From positions 1 to 52,135 of the forward strand of contig WGMJ01000023.1 of assembly GCA_016125135.1 (NCBI GenBank): a stretch of DNA of 52,135 bases. The letters run 5' to 3'. Below the pieces are notes generated by a model. That model made no database searches and was not told the DNA's origin. It saw nothing but the letters and a program-made list of their open reading frames with translations. Both the position numbers and the translations under genes were made by a program. Within the stretch, counting starts at the first letter, position 1. Every line of letters starts with the position of its first letter. This DNA comes from Alphaproteobacteria bacterium. Its GTDB lineage: Bacteria > Pseudomonadota > Alphaproteobacteria > Micavibrionales > Micavibrionaceae. Positions 9,761 to 17,144 of this stretch are shown piece after piece.

Positions 9761-9849
9761 GCCCACGTGGCGGAATTGGTAGACGCACAGGACTTAAAAT
9801 CCTGAGTTGAGCAATCGACGTGCCGGTTCGATTCCGGCCGTGGGCACCA
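9761..9849 (+). tRNA. tRNA-Leu(UAA), complete, carried inside the element
   Basis: The acceptor stem GCCCACG/CGTGGGC is perfect, the anticodon stem CAGGA/TCCTG encloses CTTAAAA with anticodon TAA, a long class II variable arm follows, and the T arm contains GGTTCGATTCC. The CCA is encoded (9847-9849). Acceptor stem, anticodon stem and variable arm differ from the split host tRNA, so it is not simply the host gene rebuilt by recombination. It decodes UUA (and UUG by wobble) and would replace the tRNA that the element destroys. A CoiA-like gene starts 22 bp downstream. Confidence 0.95.
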
Positions 9850-9871
9850 TTTAGAATAAAAGTAAATCTAT

Positions 9872-10669
9872 ATGCAATTTGCCCTGCTTAATAATGAACG
9901 AGTTTCGGCAGCACCTAAACTAAAAGGGCTATGTCCCGGATGTTCGCAGCCCGTTACCGCCAAGTGTGGAACACAAAGGGTTTGGCATTGGGCGCATAGC
10001 TCTAAAAAACCTTGTAGTGACAAATGGTGGGAGCCAGAGACGCAGTGGCACCGTGACTGGAAAAATAATTTCCCCGTAGAATGGCAGGAGTTCGTCCAAC
10101 ATGACCAATTAGGTGAGAAGCACATCGCTGATGTACGCACCAATCATGGCCTTGTGGTTGAGTTTCAACACTCACATCTCGACCCGCAAGAACGCACTAC
10201 GCGCGAGCGTTTCTACCGAAATATGGTTTGGGTTGTTGATGGCACACGCCTAAAAAGAGATTATCAAAGATTCTTTAAAGGGAAGAGTGCCTTTAGAACT
10301 ACAAATATAAAAGGATTCTTTTTTGTAGCTTATCCTGAAGAGTGCTTTCCCGCGAATTGGCTTCAAAGTTCAGTGCCGGTCTTTTTCGATTTTCGAGGTG
10401 TTTCTCCGTCTAATCCACCAGACATGACACGTGAACTTCTTTGGTATTTATTACCTGGCCGTGCGGAAGGGAACGCCGTGGTCTGTGCGCTGTCGCGTAA
10501 AGACTTCGTTCAGGTGTCCTCCGGCGAACCAAAACTATTTCAGGAAACTCATGTGGCCGTCAACAACTTCGCGCAACATATCCGTCATCAACGGGCAGTA
10601 GAAGCAGCGAACGCCCAGAGAAGATACTATCAGTCGCTGATGCCGCGCCGTAGGCAGCGGAGATTTTAA
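9872..10669 (+). CDS. CoiA-like nuclease-fold protein
   Basis: The 265-aa product follows the competence protein CoiA plan: an N-terminal zinc-ribbon-like region (Cys21, Cys24, Cys32, His39 and His42 in CPGC...RVWHWAH), then a restriction-endonuclease-like core with HIADV (Asp87) and VVEFQHS (Glu97, Gln99), followed by a basic helix (ERTTRERFYRN). This is the D-(E)xQ variant of the PD-(D/E)xK fold. CoiA acts in DNA uptake and recombination in Gram-positives; in mobile elements the family's role is not established. It lies directly behind the element's tRNA near attL, a usual place for cargo such as defence genes. Confidence 0.7.
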   Translation: MQFALLNNERVSAAPKLKGLCPGCSQPVTAKCGTQRVWHWAHSSKKPCSDKWWEPETQWHRDWKNNFPVEWQEFVQHDQLGEKHIADVRTNHGLVVEFQHSHLDPQERTTRERFYRNMVWVVDGTRLKRDYQRFFKGKSAFRTTNIKGFFFVAYPEECFPANWLQSSVPVFFDFRGVSPSNPPDMTRELLWYLLPGRAEGNAVVCALSRKDFVQVSSGEPKLFQETHVAVNNFAQHIRHQRAVEAANAQRRYYQSLMPRRRQRRF

Positions 10670-10736
10670 CGACTGGATATATATAGTCAGGGTTTTGTTG
10701 GCTTGTATGTACGAAAATGGCTTTTAACGGCTTTTT

Positions 10737-10757
10737 AGCCTTTAAAGGCTGTTTTAT
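10737..10757 (+). terminator. Possible terminator after the CoiA-like gene
   Basis: The perfect 14-bp palindrome AGCCTTTAAAGGCT (10737-10750) is followed by GTTTTATT. As the loop can only form by opening the central AAA/TTT pairs, strength is uncertain. Confidence 0.4.
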
Positions 10758-10794
10758 TGTGTAGTTGTCACAAAACCGTAACTTGAAATATTTG

Positions 10795-10810
10795 TTAATA
10801 GCATGTTAAT
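10795..10810 (+). promoter_or_regulatory. Near-consensus CtrA-type box
   Basis: TTAA-TAGCATG-TTAAT has exact 7-bp spacing and differs from the CtrA consensus TTAA-N7-TTAAC at the last base only. It lies 62 bp before the 225-aa gene of the element. The AT-rich setting makes a chance match possible. Confidence 0.4.
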
Positions 10811-10872
10811 ATCATCGTCATCCGTCAGTATTTTTGTCAATAACTACTTAAAATCTCAACAGGAGAAACTTT

Positions 10873-11550
10873 ATGGTTGAACTGGTCGAACACGATGGTG
10901 GTAAATACGTTAGAATTGACCCTAACAACGTTGATTTTTCTTCTGCTGAGAAGGCTCAGAAACTGGCTGATGTTTATGCAATTCAAGTTAAAGAGGGCAC
11001 TCGTGAAGTGGTAACTCGCCTAGGCGAGCATGTTGAGACTGTAAACACCGCTAAAGAAGGTGATTGGATTGTGTTCAACATCGGCAACGTCAAGCCAAAA
11101 GATATTCCTGGATATGCTGATATGTCTCCCACCGAGCAGATTTTAGCTCGCGCCGAACGGGCAGAAGCGTATGTGCCACCTAAAGGGTCATTTGAAGCCT
11201 CTAATACTATTGTTTCTCCGGTAGGAGAGGGCTTTTTGGCAAAAGCATCCAGCGAGCCTAGAAAGTCTGTAACTGTACCTTTTGATTTTGTGATTAAAGC
11301 CCCTTGGGGAGAAGACCAGTTTGTAAAAGCTGGTGGTGTAATAGTTCATAACGGTCCCACGGATGTTTACGGTATTGATAAAGGCGCATTAGAGAATACC
11401 TATGGCGCACCCGGAGCGTCCCAACCGTTCGCTGAAACTCATGCGGCTCAAATTTTGGCGCGTACTCCGTTAGTAGCGGAGGTAAAGTTCAGCCCGGAAA
11501 CTGCTCAGCAATATCAAGAAGCTGCTGCCTCTATTCGCACTAAATCATAA
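10873..11550 (+). CDS. Uncharacterised 225-aa protein, possible PGDYG-like domain
   Basis: Function unknown. A strong Shine-Dalgarno (AGGAG, 7 bp spacing) fixes the start. The protein seems to contain two related beta-rich units: residues about 35-75 (YAIQVKEG...AKEGDWIVFN) and about 137-177 (VPFDFVIKAPWG...VKAGGVIVHN...DVYGIDKGALENTYG). The second resembles the small PGDYG-type domain seen in phage and plasmid proteins of unknown role; that match is from memory and weak. There is no signal peptide or membrane segment. Codons look more AT-rich at third positions than in flanking host genes. A CtrA-like box lies upstream. Confidence 0.5.
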   Translation: MVELVEHDGGKYVRIDPNNVDFSSAEKAQKLADVYAIQVKEGTREVVTRLGEHVETVNTAKEGDWIVFNIGNVKPKDIPGYADMSPTEQILARAERAEAYVPPKGSFEASNTIVSPVGEGFLAKASSEPRKSVTVPFDFVIKAPWGEDQFVKAGGVIVHNGPTDVYGIDKGALENTYGAPGASQPFAETHAAQILARTPLVAEVKFSPETAQQYQEAAASIRTKS

Positions 11551-11696
11551 GAAACACCGCCCAGTTTATTGAATCAAACCGAGGCTTTTACAGTAAATTC
11601 CTAAATTTACTGCATGTGGCGTTTTATCTCATTCCGCTTGTCATACCTCCCCGCCGCCAGTAATCTGATGGTGTGAACTTCTATATAGGGGTTCAT

Positions 11697-11843
11697 GGGG
11701 CTTCAAAACCTCTCACAATGCGGTCTTTCGCATCCGCCGAAACGTGATGCTGCCTTTCCTGCCTTATGGCTGGGAGGCGGCAATGCATGTCCAAGCCTCG
11801 CGGCCAAAGATTGTCGCGCCGTCATTGTGCGGTTTTGAACTCC
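11697..11843 (+). ncRNA. Candidate structured RNA leader (cis-regulatory or C4-like antisense RNA)
   Basis: This lies in the 339-bp gap before the secreted protein gene. A long closing stem is visible: TTCAAAACC (11702-11710) pairs with GGTTTTGAA (11831-11839) and CACAATG (11714-11720) with CATTGTG (11823-11829). Inside are GCGG/CCGC (near 11720-11737) and GCTGCC/GGCGGC with an inner GCC/GGC (11749-11782), then a conserved-looking CCTCGCGGCC. The layout recalls C4-type antisense RNAs of phages and plasmids, which are processed from the transcript and block the downstream start; this assignment is a guess. The 3' closing strand has an alternative partner next to the Shine-Dalgarno of the gene. 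Confidence 0.55.
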
Positions 11844-11879
11844 CAGTCACCAGCATGTTGCTGGTGACTGCGTTCAAAA
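11833..11879 (+). promoter_or_regulatory. Alternative hairpin directly before the Shine-Dalgarno
   Basis: CAGTCACCAGCA (11844-11855) and TGCTGGTGACTG (11859-11870) form a perfect 12-bp stem with loop TGT, extended by TTTTGAAC (11833-11840) with GTTCAAAA (11872-11879). The GGGAGG ribosome-binding site starts at 11880. The TTTTGAAC strand is also the 3' half of the leader's closing stem, so the two folds are mutually exclusive. Confidence 0.6.
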
Positions 11880-11889
11880 GGGAGGCCGC

Positions 11890-13176
11890 ATGAAGGACAA
11901 GGTTTTTTACGCGATAGTGTGCGCGATAGCGTTCTTCAGTATGGCAAGCGCCACACCTGTGTTTGCTAGTAATTTAAATTGGCAGCCATACCTTGTCACG
12001 GAAGATGTTTTATTCCCCTCCCTCATACTTTCCACGAACAACCTTGATTTTGATAAGATACTTGATAGGCCGCAAAGAGAAGATTATTTAGGCGACTCGG
12101 CAGGGCTGTATGGCATCAAAATAAAAAACCCTGCGAATGATACAAAGATTTTTGTTACGATTACGATTGACGGGTTAAGCGAAGCCAGCAGCTACGAGGG
12201 CGTGTTGCCAGTTGCAGGGCAGGAATATACGGTTGTACCTTCCATGCGTTATAAAGCCGACGCACTTTGGAAGATAAAGCAGCCTTACCCTACGACGATT
12301 ATTTATAGCGTGACGCTGAATGATGCGCCGCCGCAAAAACTAACAAAAAAACTCAGCGTTAGAAGTGTAAATGATGTGCCTTTCGGCTTTATGCAAAACG
12401 GAAAGCATTACGATACCAGTTTGCTATTTGCCGCCTTTGTAAACGAGAACTCCCCTGTCATTGAGAACATTTTACAGGACGCTTTAGAACACAACGCGGT
12501 GCAAAGTTTCAATGGCTACAGTGGAGACAGGCAACAAGTGCTACGGCAGGTATTCGCCATATGGAACTCACTGCAACGTCATGGCGTACAATATTCCAAC
12601 ATAGTCACGCCCTCCGGCTTGTCTAAAAATATCTACAGCCAGCACGTGCGCTTGCCCGATGAAAGCTACGACAATTCGCAAGCAAACTGTGTTGACGGCT
12701 CGGTGCTGATTGCTTCCGCGCTCTATAAAATAGGCATGTGTCCGGTGTTGGTAATGAGGCCAGGGCATATGTTTTTGGGCGTGTATAATGATAGGGAGTC
12801 TTGTGAGCGCCGAACATTACAAAACATCACTTTCATCGAGACTACAGCGGTGGGAGCAGTGCGCCTAAACGCTCTACAAAAGAAATGGAAATTCAAAACA
12901 GATGACGGCTATCTTTCCAGTGTTTCCTATGCATCCCTTACCGATGCATCAAACCACGCCACGCGGCAATTCAATCAAATGGTGCCAGCACTCAATACTA
13001 AACAGAAAGGGTACTATTTGCTGGATATAACGCAAATTCGCAACGCAGGAATCATACCGATTAGCAGCGTTATCAGTACAGAACGCGAGGTGGATACTAT
13101 TGTACAAGAGCCTCATTATCCGACACCAAAACAAATAATTAAAGGCGCTGGCGGCAGTATGATTGTTCAATATTAG
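11890..13176 (+). CDS. Secreted transglutaminase-like cysteine protein
   Basis: The 428-aa product starts with a Sec signal peptide (KVFYAIVCAIAFFSMASA, cleavage probably near VFAS). The N-terminal half is beta-rich with no family I recognise. The C-terminal half has a transglutaminase/papain-like signature: Cys267 in ANCVDGSVLIASALY, His293 in RPGHMFLGVY and an acidic residue, Glu317, in FIETT, in the right order for a Cys-His-Asp/Glu triad. It would act in the periplasm or outside the cell as a protease, amidase or cross-linker; substrate unknown. The start follows GGGAGG by 4 bp. Expression is probably controlled by the structured leader. Confidence 0.6.
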   Translation: MKDKVFYAIVCAIAFFSMASATPVFASNLNWQPYLVTEDVLFPSLILSTNNLDFDKILDRPQREDYLGDSAGLYGIKIKNPANDTKIFVTITIDGLSEASSYEGVLPVAGQEYTVVPSMRYKADALWKIKQPYPTTIIYSVTLNDAPPQKLTKKLSVRSVNDVPFGFMQNGKHYDTSLLFAAFVNENSPVIENILQDALEHNAVQSFNGYSGDRQQVLRQVFAIWNSLQRHGVQYSNIVTPSGLSKNIYSQHVRLPDESYDNSQANCVDGSVLIASALYKIGMCPVLVMRPGHMFLGVYNDRESCERRTLQNITFIETTAVGAVRLNALQKKWKFKTDDGYLSSVSYASLTDASNHATRQFNQMVPALNTKQKGYYLLDITQIRNAGIIPISSVISTEREVDTIVQEPHYPTPKQIIKGAGGSMIVQY

Positions 13177-13245
13177 ATTTAAAAATATTTTTTGGAATTT
13201 TTAGCCAGACCGGAAAAGCTGCGTTGTAAAAATACAAAAAAAGTA

Positions 13246-13264
13246 GGGGGAAAATATTTCCCCC
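13246..13264 (+). terminator. Hairpin between secreted protein and AlpA-like gene
   Basis: GGGGGAAA-ATA-TTTCCCCC, an 8-bp perfect stem with a 3-base loop, 70 bp after the stop. No T-run follows on the plus strand; it could be a pause or processing site. Confidence 0.4.
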
Positions 13265-13354
13265 AATTGCGGAAATCCTTACTCACCCTATGCTCTGTTG
13301 GTATCCAGATGGCAATTTCGCACTCTGGCAATCTACAGAAATAGAGGTGTGAGT

Positions 13355-13576
13355 ATGACTACCAATACAGAAAAATTCCTGACACAGGATGATGTGGCCG
13401 CGTTGTGGAATATCTCCACAAACACGCTAAGAAAATGGCGCTGGGAGGGTAAAGGCCCGAAATTCGTAAAACTTGGCGCACGGGTTGTTTATCGTGAATC
13501 GGATGTGCTGGCGTATGCGGCGGCAAACATCAAAAATTCCACCGCGAAGTCGGAGGTGATGCCATGCTACAGCTAA
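13355..13576 (+). CDS. AlpA/MerR-like helix-turn-helix regulator, possible excisionase
   Basis: This small 73-aa protein contains LTQDDVAALWNISTNTLRKW, a winged-helix/HTH_17 domain, followed by KFVKLGARVVYRESDVLAYA, the typical C-terminal wing. In P4-like elements, proteins of this family activate integrase or act as excisionase. The ATG at 13355 is preceded by GAGGTG; a GTG at 13298 would add 19 residues without domain support. It is followed at once by a strong terminator, so it is the last gene of its transcript. Confidence 0.75.
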   Translation: MTTNTEKFLTQDDVAALWNISTNTLRKWRWEGKGPKFVKLGARVVYRESDVLAYAAANIKNSTAKSEVMPCYS

Positions 13577-13579
13577 TAA

Positions 13580-13613
13580 AAAGCCCCGATGCTTGGCGGC
13601 GGTTCGGGGCTTT
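13580..13613 (+). terminator. Rho-independent terminator after the HTH gene
   Basis: AAGCCCCGA (13581-13589) pairs with TCGGGGCTT (13604-13612), loop of 14, ending in TTT. It overlaps the region just after the stop of the HTH gene. Confidence 0.7.
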
Positions 13614-13708
13614 GATTCCTTCTTGCAAAAAGAATCATAGCGTCACCCTACGCTTTCTTTCGGCCAAAATCAAGGTGTACAGCACTCCCAGATACAGGGG
13701 GTGTTAGT

Positions 13709-14023
13709 ATGGTTAGAAAATCTCTTGATTTCGCTGCCATTGAACGGGCGGCAATGGCTAATATTGAAACCATCGTAAGGCAAGCATTGCCACGCGGTAA
13801 AATGTCCGGCCATGAATATCTCGCGTTGAATCCTAGACGCGCTGATAAACATATAGGCAGCTTCAAAGTAAATCTACGAACGGGAAAGTGGGCTGATTTC
13901 GCTTCTGGCGACAGCGGCGGCAATATTATTTCCCTCGTATCCTACGCCTGTGATGTGTCTTATTACGAAGCCGCTGAACACCTCGCCAAACAACTAGGTG
14001 TAGGGGGTGTGCAGCATGACTAA
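13709..14023 (+). CDS. CHC2-like primase zinc-finger-fold protein without the zinc cysteines
   Basis: The 104-aa protein follows the DnaG CHC2 layout: ...NPRRADKHIGSFKVNLRTGKW, then ADFASGDSGGNIISLV, then YYEAAEHLAKQLGV, equal to the family's CPFHxEKTPSF, CFGCGxGGD and FxEAxxxLA blocks. The Cys/His ligands are replaced, so a zinc site is unlikely. It overlaps by 8 bp the following Toprim-DUF927 gene. Together they look like a primase/helicase split over two genes, serving replication of the element. Confidence 0.6.
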   Translation: MVRKSLDFAAIERAAMANIETIVRQALPRGKMSGHEYLALNPRRADKHIGSFKVNLRTGKWADFASGDSGGNIISLVSYACDVSYYEAAEHLAKQLGVGGVQHD

Positions 14024-16436
14024 ATTGGAAGCTGTGGTTTTAGATAGGCCAGTGGCGGCACCTCCTGCCGCCACTGAACCCGAAAACCTATGGGAAAATG
14101 TCGCACCCGTGCCGCCGGACGCGCCAAAACCTAACTTTATCCATTCACGGCATGGCAAGCCCTCGGCAATTTATATCTATAAAAGCAGCGAGGGTATTTC
14201 TCGCTATATTTGCCGATACGATTTACCTGACGGCTCCAAACAATTTTGTCCATTTACACTGTGGCAACACAAGGAAACAGGTGAGTTTGAATGGAAGAAA
14301 AAGGATATTGCAGCGCCTAAGTCACTTTACGGCCTAGAGTTGCTATGTCCGATGCCTGACATGCCCGTTATCGTTACCGAAGGTGAAAAGGCATGTGAGG
14401 CGGCTAGGACGCTGCTACCTGATTATATCGCAGTGACTTCCAGCGGCGGTAGCAATGCCGCTGATAAATCGGACTGGAGCGTTCTAAAAGATAGGAAAGT
14501 AACCATATGGCTGGATAATGACGATGCCGGAAAACGCTATGCTGATACTGTTTGCAAGGCTCTATACGCGGCTGGTGCGGCATCTGTTCATATTGTTGCC
14601 ATGCCTGACAACGTAAAGCACGGATGGGACGCGGCGGATGCGTTACAGGAAGGGTGGAGTGAAGAGAAGGCACTACACCATATCCAACAAGCAAAGCCCT
14701 TGCGCCCTCACTGCGATATACCGACTTATTATAGGAATAAAGACGGATACCTGTACTATATTGACCCTAGTGATGAGAAACCACCTGTTAAAATATCCAC
14801 CTTCGTTGAGGTTGCGGCCTATACCCGCAATTCAAAAGGTGAAAATTGGGGGCGATTGCTGAAATGGCATGATGCGGATGGCGTACCTCATACATGGGCT
14901 ATGCCGATGGAATTACTCAAAGGCGACGGCAATGATTTAATTGGAAATTTACTGGATAAAGGAGTTAGAATTTTCCCTAGCAAGTATGGAAAACAGCCTT
15001 TTCTTGGTTATTTATCCGCCTGTGACCCTGCATGGAAGGCGGTAAGCGTTGATAAAACCGGCTGGCATGGCAATCATTTTGTTTTTCCTGACAACGTTAT
15101 TCCTGATTCCGATGAAATTTATCTGCAAAGTGATTTCAATTTAGACTACGCTTTTCATTGCGCCGGTACGTTACAGGAATGGCAAGAGCATGTGGCGCGG
15201 TACGCGCAGGGAAATTCTCGGCTAATTCTGGCGTTGTGCGCTGCTTTCGCTGCACCGTTGCTGCACATCACGAACAGCGAGGGGGGCGGGTTTCATTTTC
15301 GCGGCTCCAGTTCGATAGGGAAAAGCACCGCCTTACTTTATGGCAGCGCAGTATGGGGCGGTGGACAAACGCCCTACATACAACAGTGGCGCTCAACAGC
15401 TAATGCACTGGAGGCGACGGCAGAGGCGCATAACGATACTTTGCTATGTCTCGATGAATTTGGCCAGATAGACGGAAAAGAGGCCGGTGACGTATCCTAC
15501 ATGCTTGCCAACGGCAGCGGTAAAAACCGTATGCGTAGCAAAGGCGGGTTACGCAACAAGCTAAAATGGAAGCTCTTATTTCTTTCCAGCGGTGAAACCT
15601 CCCTTGAGGCCAAGTTAGCAGAGGCCGGTAAAAAGACGTTTGCCGGTATGGAAAATCGCTTTGTTGACATTCCAGCCGATGCCGGTGCCGGATATGGGTT
15701 GTTCGAGAATATTTTTGACTTTGAGAACTCCGCCGCATTTGCAAAACATCTGTATGACGTTTGTAGGCATTACTACGGTACTGCAAGCCGCGCCTTCATC
15801 GAAAACCTATCTCAAACGGAATGGGACGAAATACGCCATGACTGCCGGATATACCGCGAAGAGTTTACCAGCACATACGCGCCCGTAGGCGTTGATAGTC
15901 AGGTAAAGCGCGTTGTTGATAGGTTGGCGTTGCTTGCGGCGGCAGGATTATTTGCCGCACGGTTTGAAATTATCGCGCTAACACAGGATGAAATATTTGC
16001 GGGGCTGTCTAAGTGCCTAAAAGACTGGCTGGCTAACAGAGAGACAGGGGGAGACTTGGAGCTATACAAGGGTATGCAACAGGTGGTTCGGTTTTTTCAG
16101 CAAAATATTCCCCGATTTACTGAAATAATACGCGGTCATAAATCCACCGATATTTTAGATGAAAATAAAAGCTCTTTTGTATCAGTTGGTTACAAAAGGA
16201 AAAATGACGATGTAAAATGGGATTATTTTACTACGCTCGAATTTTTTAAAAAAGAAATATGCAAAGGCTATGATTATAAAATTATTGCACAGGAGCTAAT
16301 ACGCAGAAAATTATTGATACCTGATGGCAACCGCCTCAGTAAGGTTGTACGCGTTTCTTGTATGTCAGAACAAATGCGTCTGATGCACTTCACGCCAGCC
16401 ATTATGGATGACGTAAGCGATACGATGACGATGTAG
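14016..16436 (+). CDS. Toprim-DUF927 replicative primase/helicase of the element
   Basis: This 806-aa protein contains a Toprim domain (PVIVTEGEKACEAA around residue 122 with catalytic Glu, and WLDNDDAGKRYA around 166) and a DUF927 P-loop ATPase domain (Walker A GSSSIGKST at about 430-438, Walker B LLCLDEFGQ at about 476-484). Such proteins start replication of integrative plasmids and satellites. The ATG at 14016 is used rather than the GTG at 14007; it overlaps the CHC2-like gene, which suggests coupled translation. An iteron array lies immediately downstream, which fits an initiator and its origin side by side, as in P4. Confidence 0.82.
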   Translation: MTKLEAVVLDRPVAAPPAATEPENLWENVAPVPPDAPKPNFIHSRHGKPSAIYIYKSSEGISRYICRYDLPDGSKQFCPFTLWQHKETGEFEWKKKDIAAPKSLYGLELLCPMPDMPVIVTEGEKACEAARTLLPDYIAVTSSGGSNAADKSDWSVLKDRKVTIWLDNDDAGKRYADTVCKALYAAGAASVHIVAMPDNVKHGWDAADALQEGWSEEKALHHIQQAKPLRPHCDIPTYYRNKDGYLYYIDPSDEKPPVKISTFVEVAAYTRNSKGENWGRLLKWHDADGVPHTWAMPMELLKGDGNDLIGNLLDKGVRIFPSKYGKQPFLGYLSACDPAWKAVSVDKTGWHGNHFVFPDNVIPDSDEIYLQSDFNLDYAFHCAGTLQEWQEHVARYAQGNSRLILALCAAFAAPLLHITNSEGGGFHFRGSSSIGKSTALLYGSAVWGGGQTPYIQQWRSTANALEATAEAHNDTLLCLDEFGQIDGKEAGDVSYMLANGSGKNRMRSKGGLRNKLKWKLLFLSSGETSLEAKLAEAGKKTFAGMENRFVDIPADAGAGYGLFENIFDFENSAAFAKHLYDVCRHYYGTASRAFIENLSQTEWDEIRHDCRIYREEFTSTYAPVGVDSQVKRVVDRLALLAAAGLFAARFEIIALTQDEIFAGLSKCLKDWLANRETGGDLELYKGMQQVVRFFQQNIPRFTEIIRGHKSTDILDENKSSFVSVGYKRKNDDVKWDYFTTLEFFKKEICKGYDYKIIAQELIRRKLLIPDGNRLSKVVRVSCMSEQMRLMHFTPAIMDDVSDTMTM

Positions 16437-16447
16437 CCTATTTTTTG

Positions 16448-16678
16448 TGGTACCAGTGGTAACAGTGGTAACAAAAAGAAAATCCCGTTTATTTTCGATA
16501 TGTTAGAAAACTTGCCGCTGTTACCACCTGCGATTTTAAAATGGTACCAGTGGTAACATCTGGTACCATTGTTACCATTCTTAAAACAGAAACGGTACCA
16601 GACCACCGGCGATAATATATTATATATTCCAATATTTTAGTTTCCGTGTTACCACTGGTACCGCTGTTACCACGGAAA
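16448..16678. other. Iteron array with AT-rich core: candidate replication origin of the element
   Basis: At least twelve copies of the octamer TGGTAMCA or its complement lie in 225 bp. The left cluster at 16448, 16457 and 16466 has a 9-bp period; the right cluster at 16647, 16656 and 16665 has the same period in inverted order; single or paired units lie at 16519, 16542, 16551, 16561, 16570 and 16593. Between 16609 and 16641 is a run of almost pure A/T. The right cluster is framed by TTTCCGTG/CACGGAAA. No gene fits here. Repeats, inverted symmetry and an AT-rich unwinding region next to a primase/helicase gene are marks of an iteron origin. Confidence 0.7.
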
Positions 16679-16685
16679 TATCATC

Positions 16686-17144
16686 ATGCCGCAACGCTCT
16701 CGTTTATCCACCACCTTGTCCGGTATAGCTGGGGAATATTTTGTTGCCGCTGAGTTGTCACGGCGCGGCTATGTTGCGTCCCTTACTCTCAAAAATTCCA
16801 AAGGCATTGATATTTTAGCCTCTGATTCCAATGCCACTAAAAGTGTCGGCATACAGGTAAAAACCCATCAAGGACGTGGCAAAGACTGGATACTGAGCCA
16901 AAAAGTTGAAACCGACACTGCGTCTAATTTATTTTTTGTATTTGTACGGTTAAACGAATTGGAAGCCGTCGAATATTACGTTGTTCCACGCGAAGATGTT
17001 TCTCGTTTTGCTGCCGATAGGCATAGAAAATATCTTCAAACTAAAGGGCGTAATGGGCAGCAACGTAAAGATAGCAGTATGAGGAAATTTTCTGATTTAG
17101 AAGGTAAATACTTAAATCGCTGGGATTTACTTGGGTTGGACTGA
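16686..17144 (+). CDS. PD-(D/E)xK-fold protein of unknown role
   Basis: The 152-aa product has an early helix with Glu17/Glu23 (GIAGEYFVAAELSRRG), then KGIDILASD with Asp42 and VGIQVKTHQG with Gln57-x-Lys59, the core of a small restriction-endonuclease-like fold related to Holliday-junction-resolvase-type and intron-associated nucleases. It starts right after the iteron array. The end overlaps by 18 bp the convergent 305-aa gene. It may process replication or recombination intermediates of the element, or be a defence nuclease; both are inference. Confidence 0.65.
   Translation: MPQRSRLSTTLSGIAGEYFVAAELSRRGYVASLTLKNSKGIDILASDSNATKSVGIQVKTHQGRGKDWILSQKVETDTASNLFFVFVRLNELEAVEYYVVPREDVSRFAADRHRKYLQTKGRNGQQRKDSSMRKFSDLEGKYLNRWDLLGLD

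Noticed and set aside
11320-11370. Intein or Hint-type pretoxin end (VIVHN) in the 225-aa protein
   Set aside because: There is no N-terminal Hint motif or nucleophile, the residue after Asn is Gly, and the surrounding sequence fits a beta-unit repeat better.
16448-16678. CRISPR array
   Set aside because: Units are 8 bp, spaced mostly by 1 base and in both orientations; there are no spacers and no cas genes.
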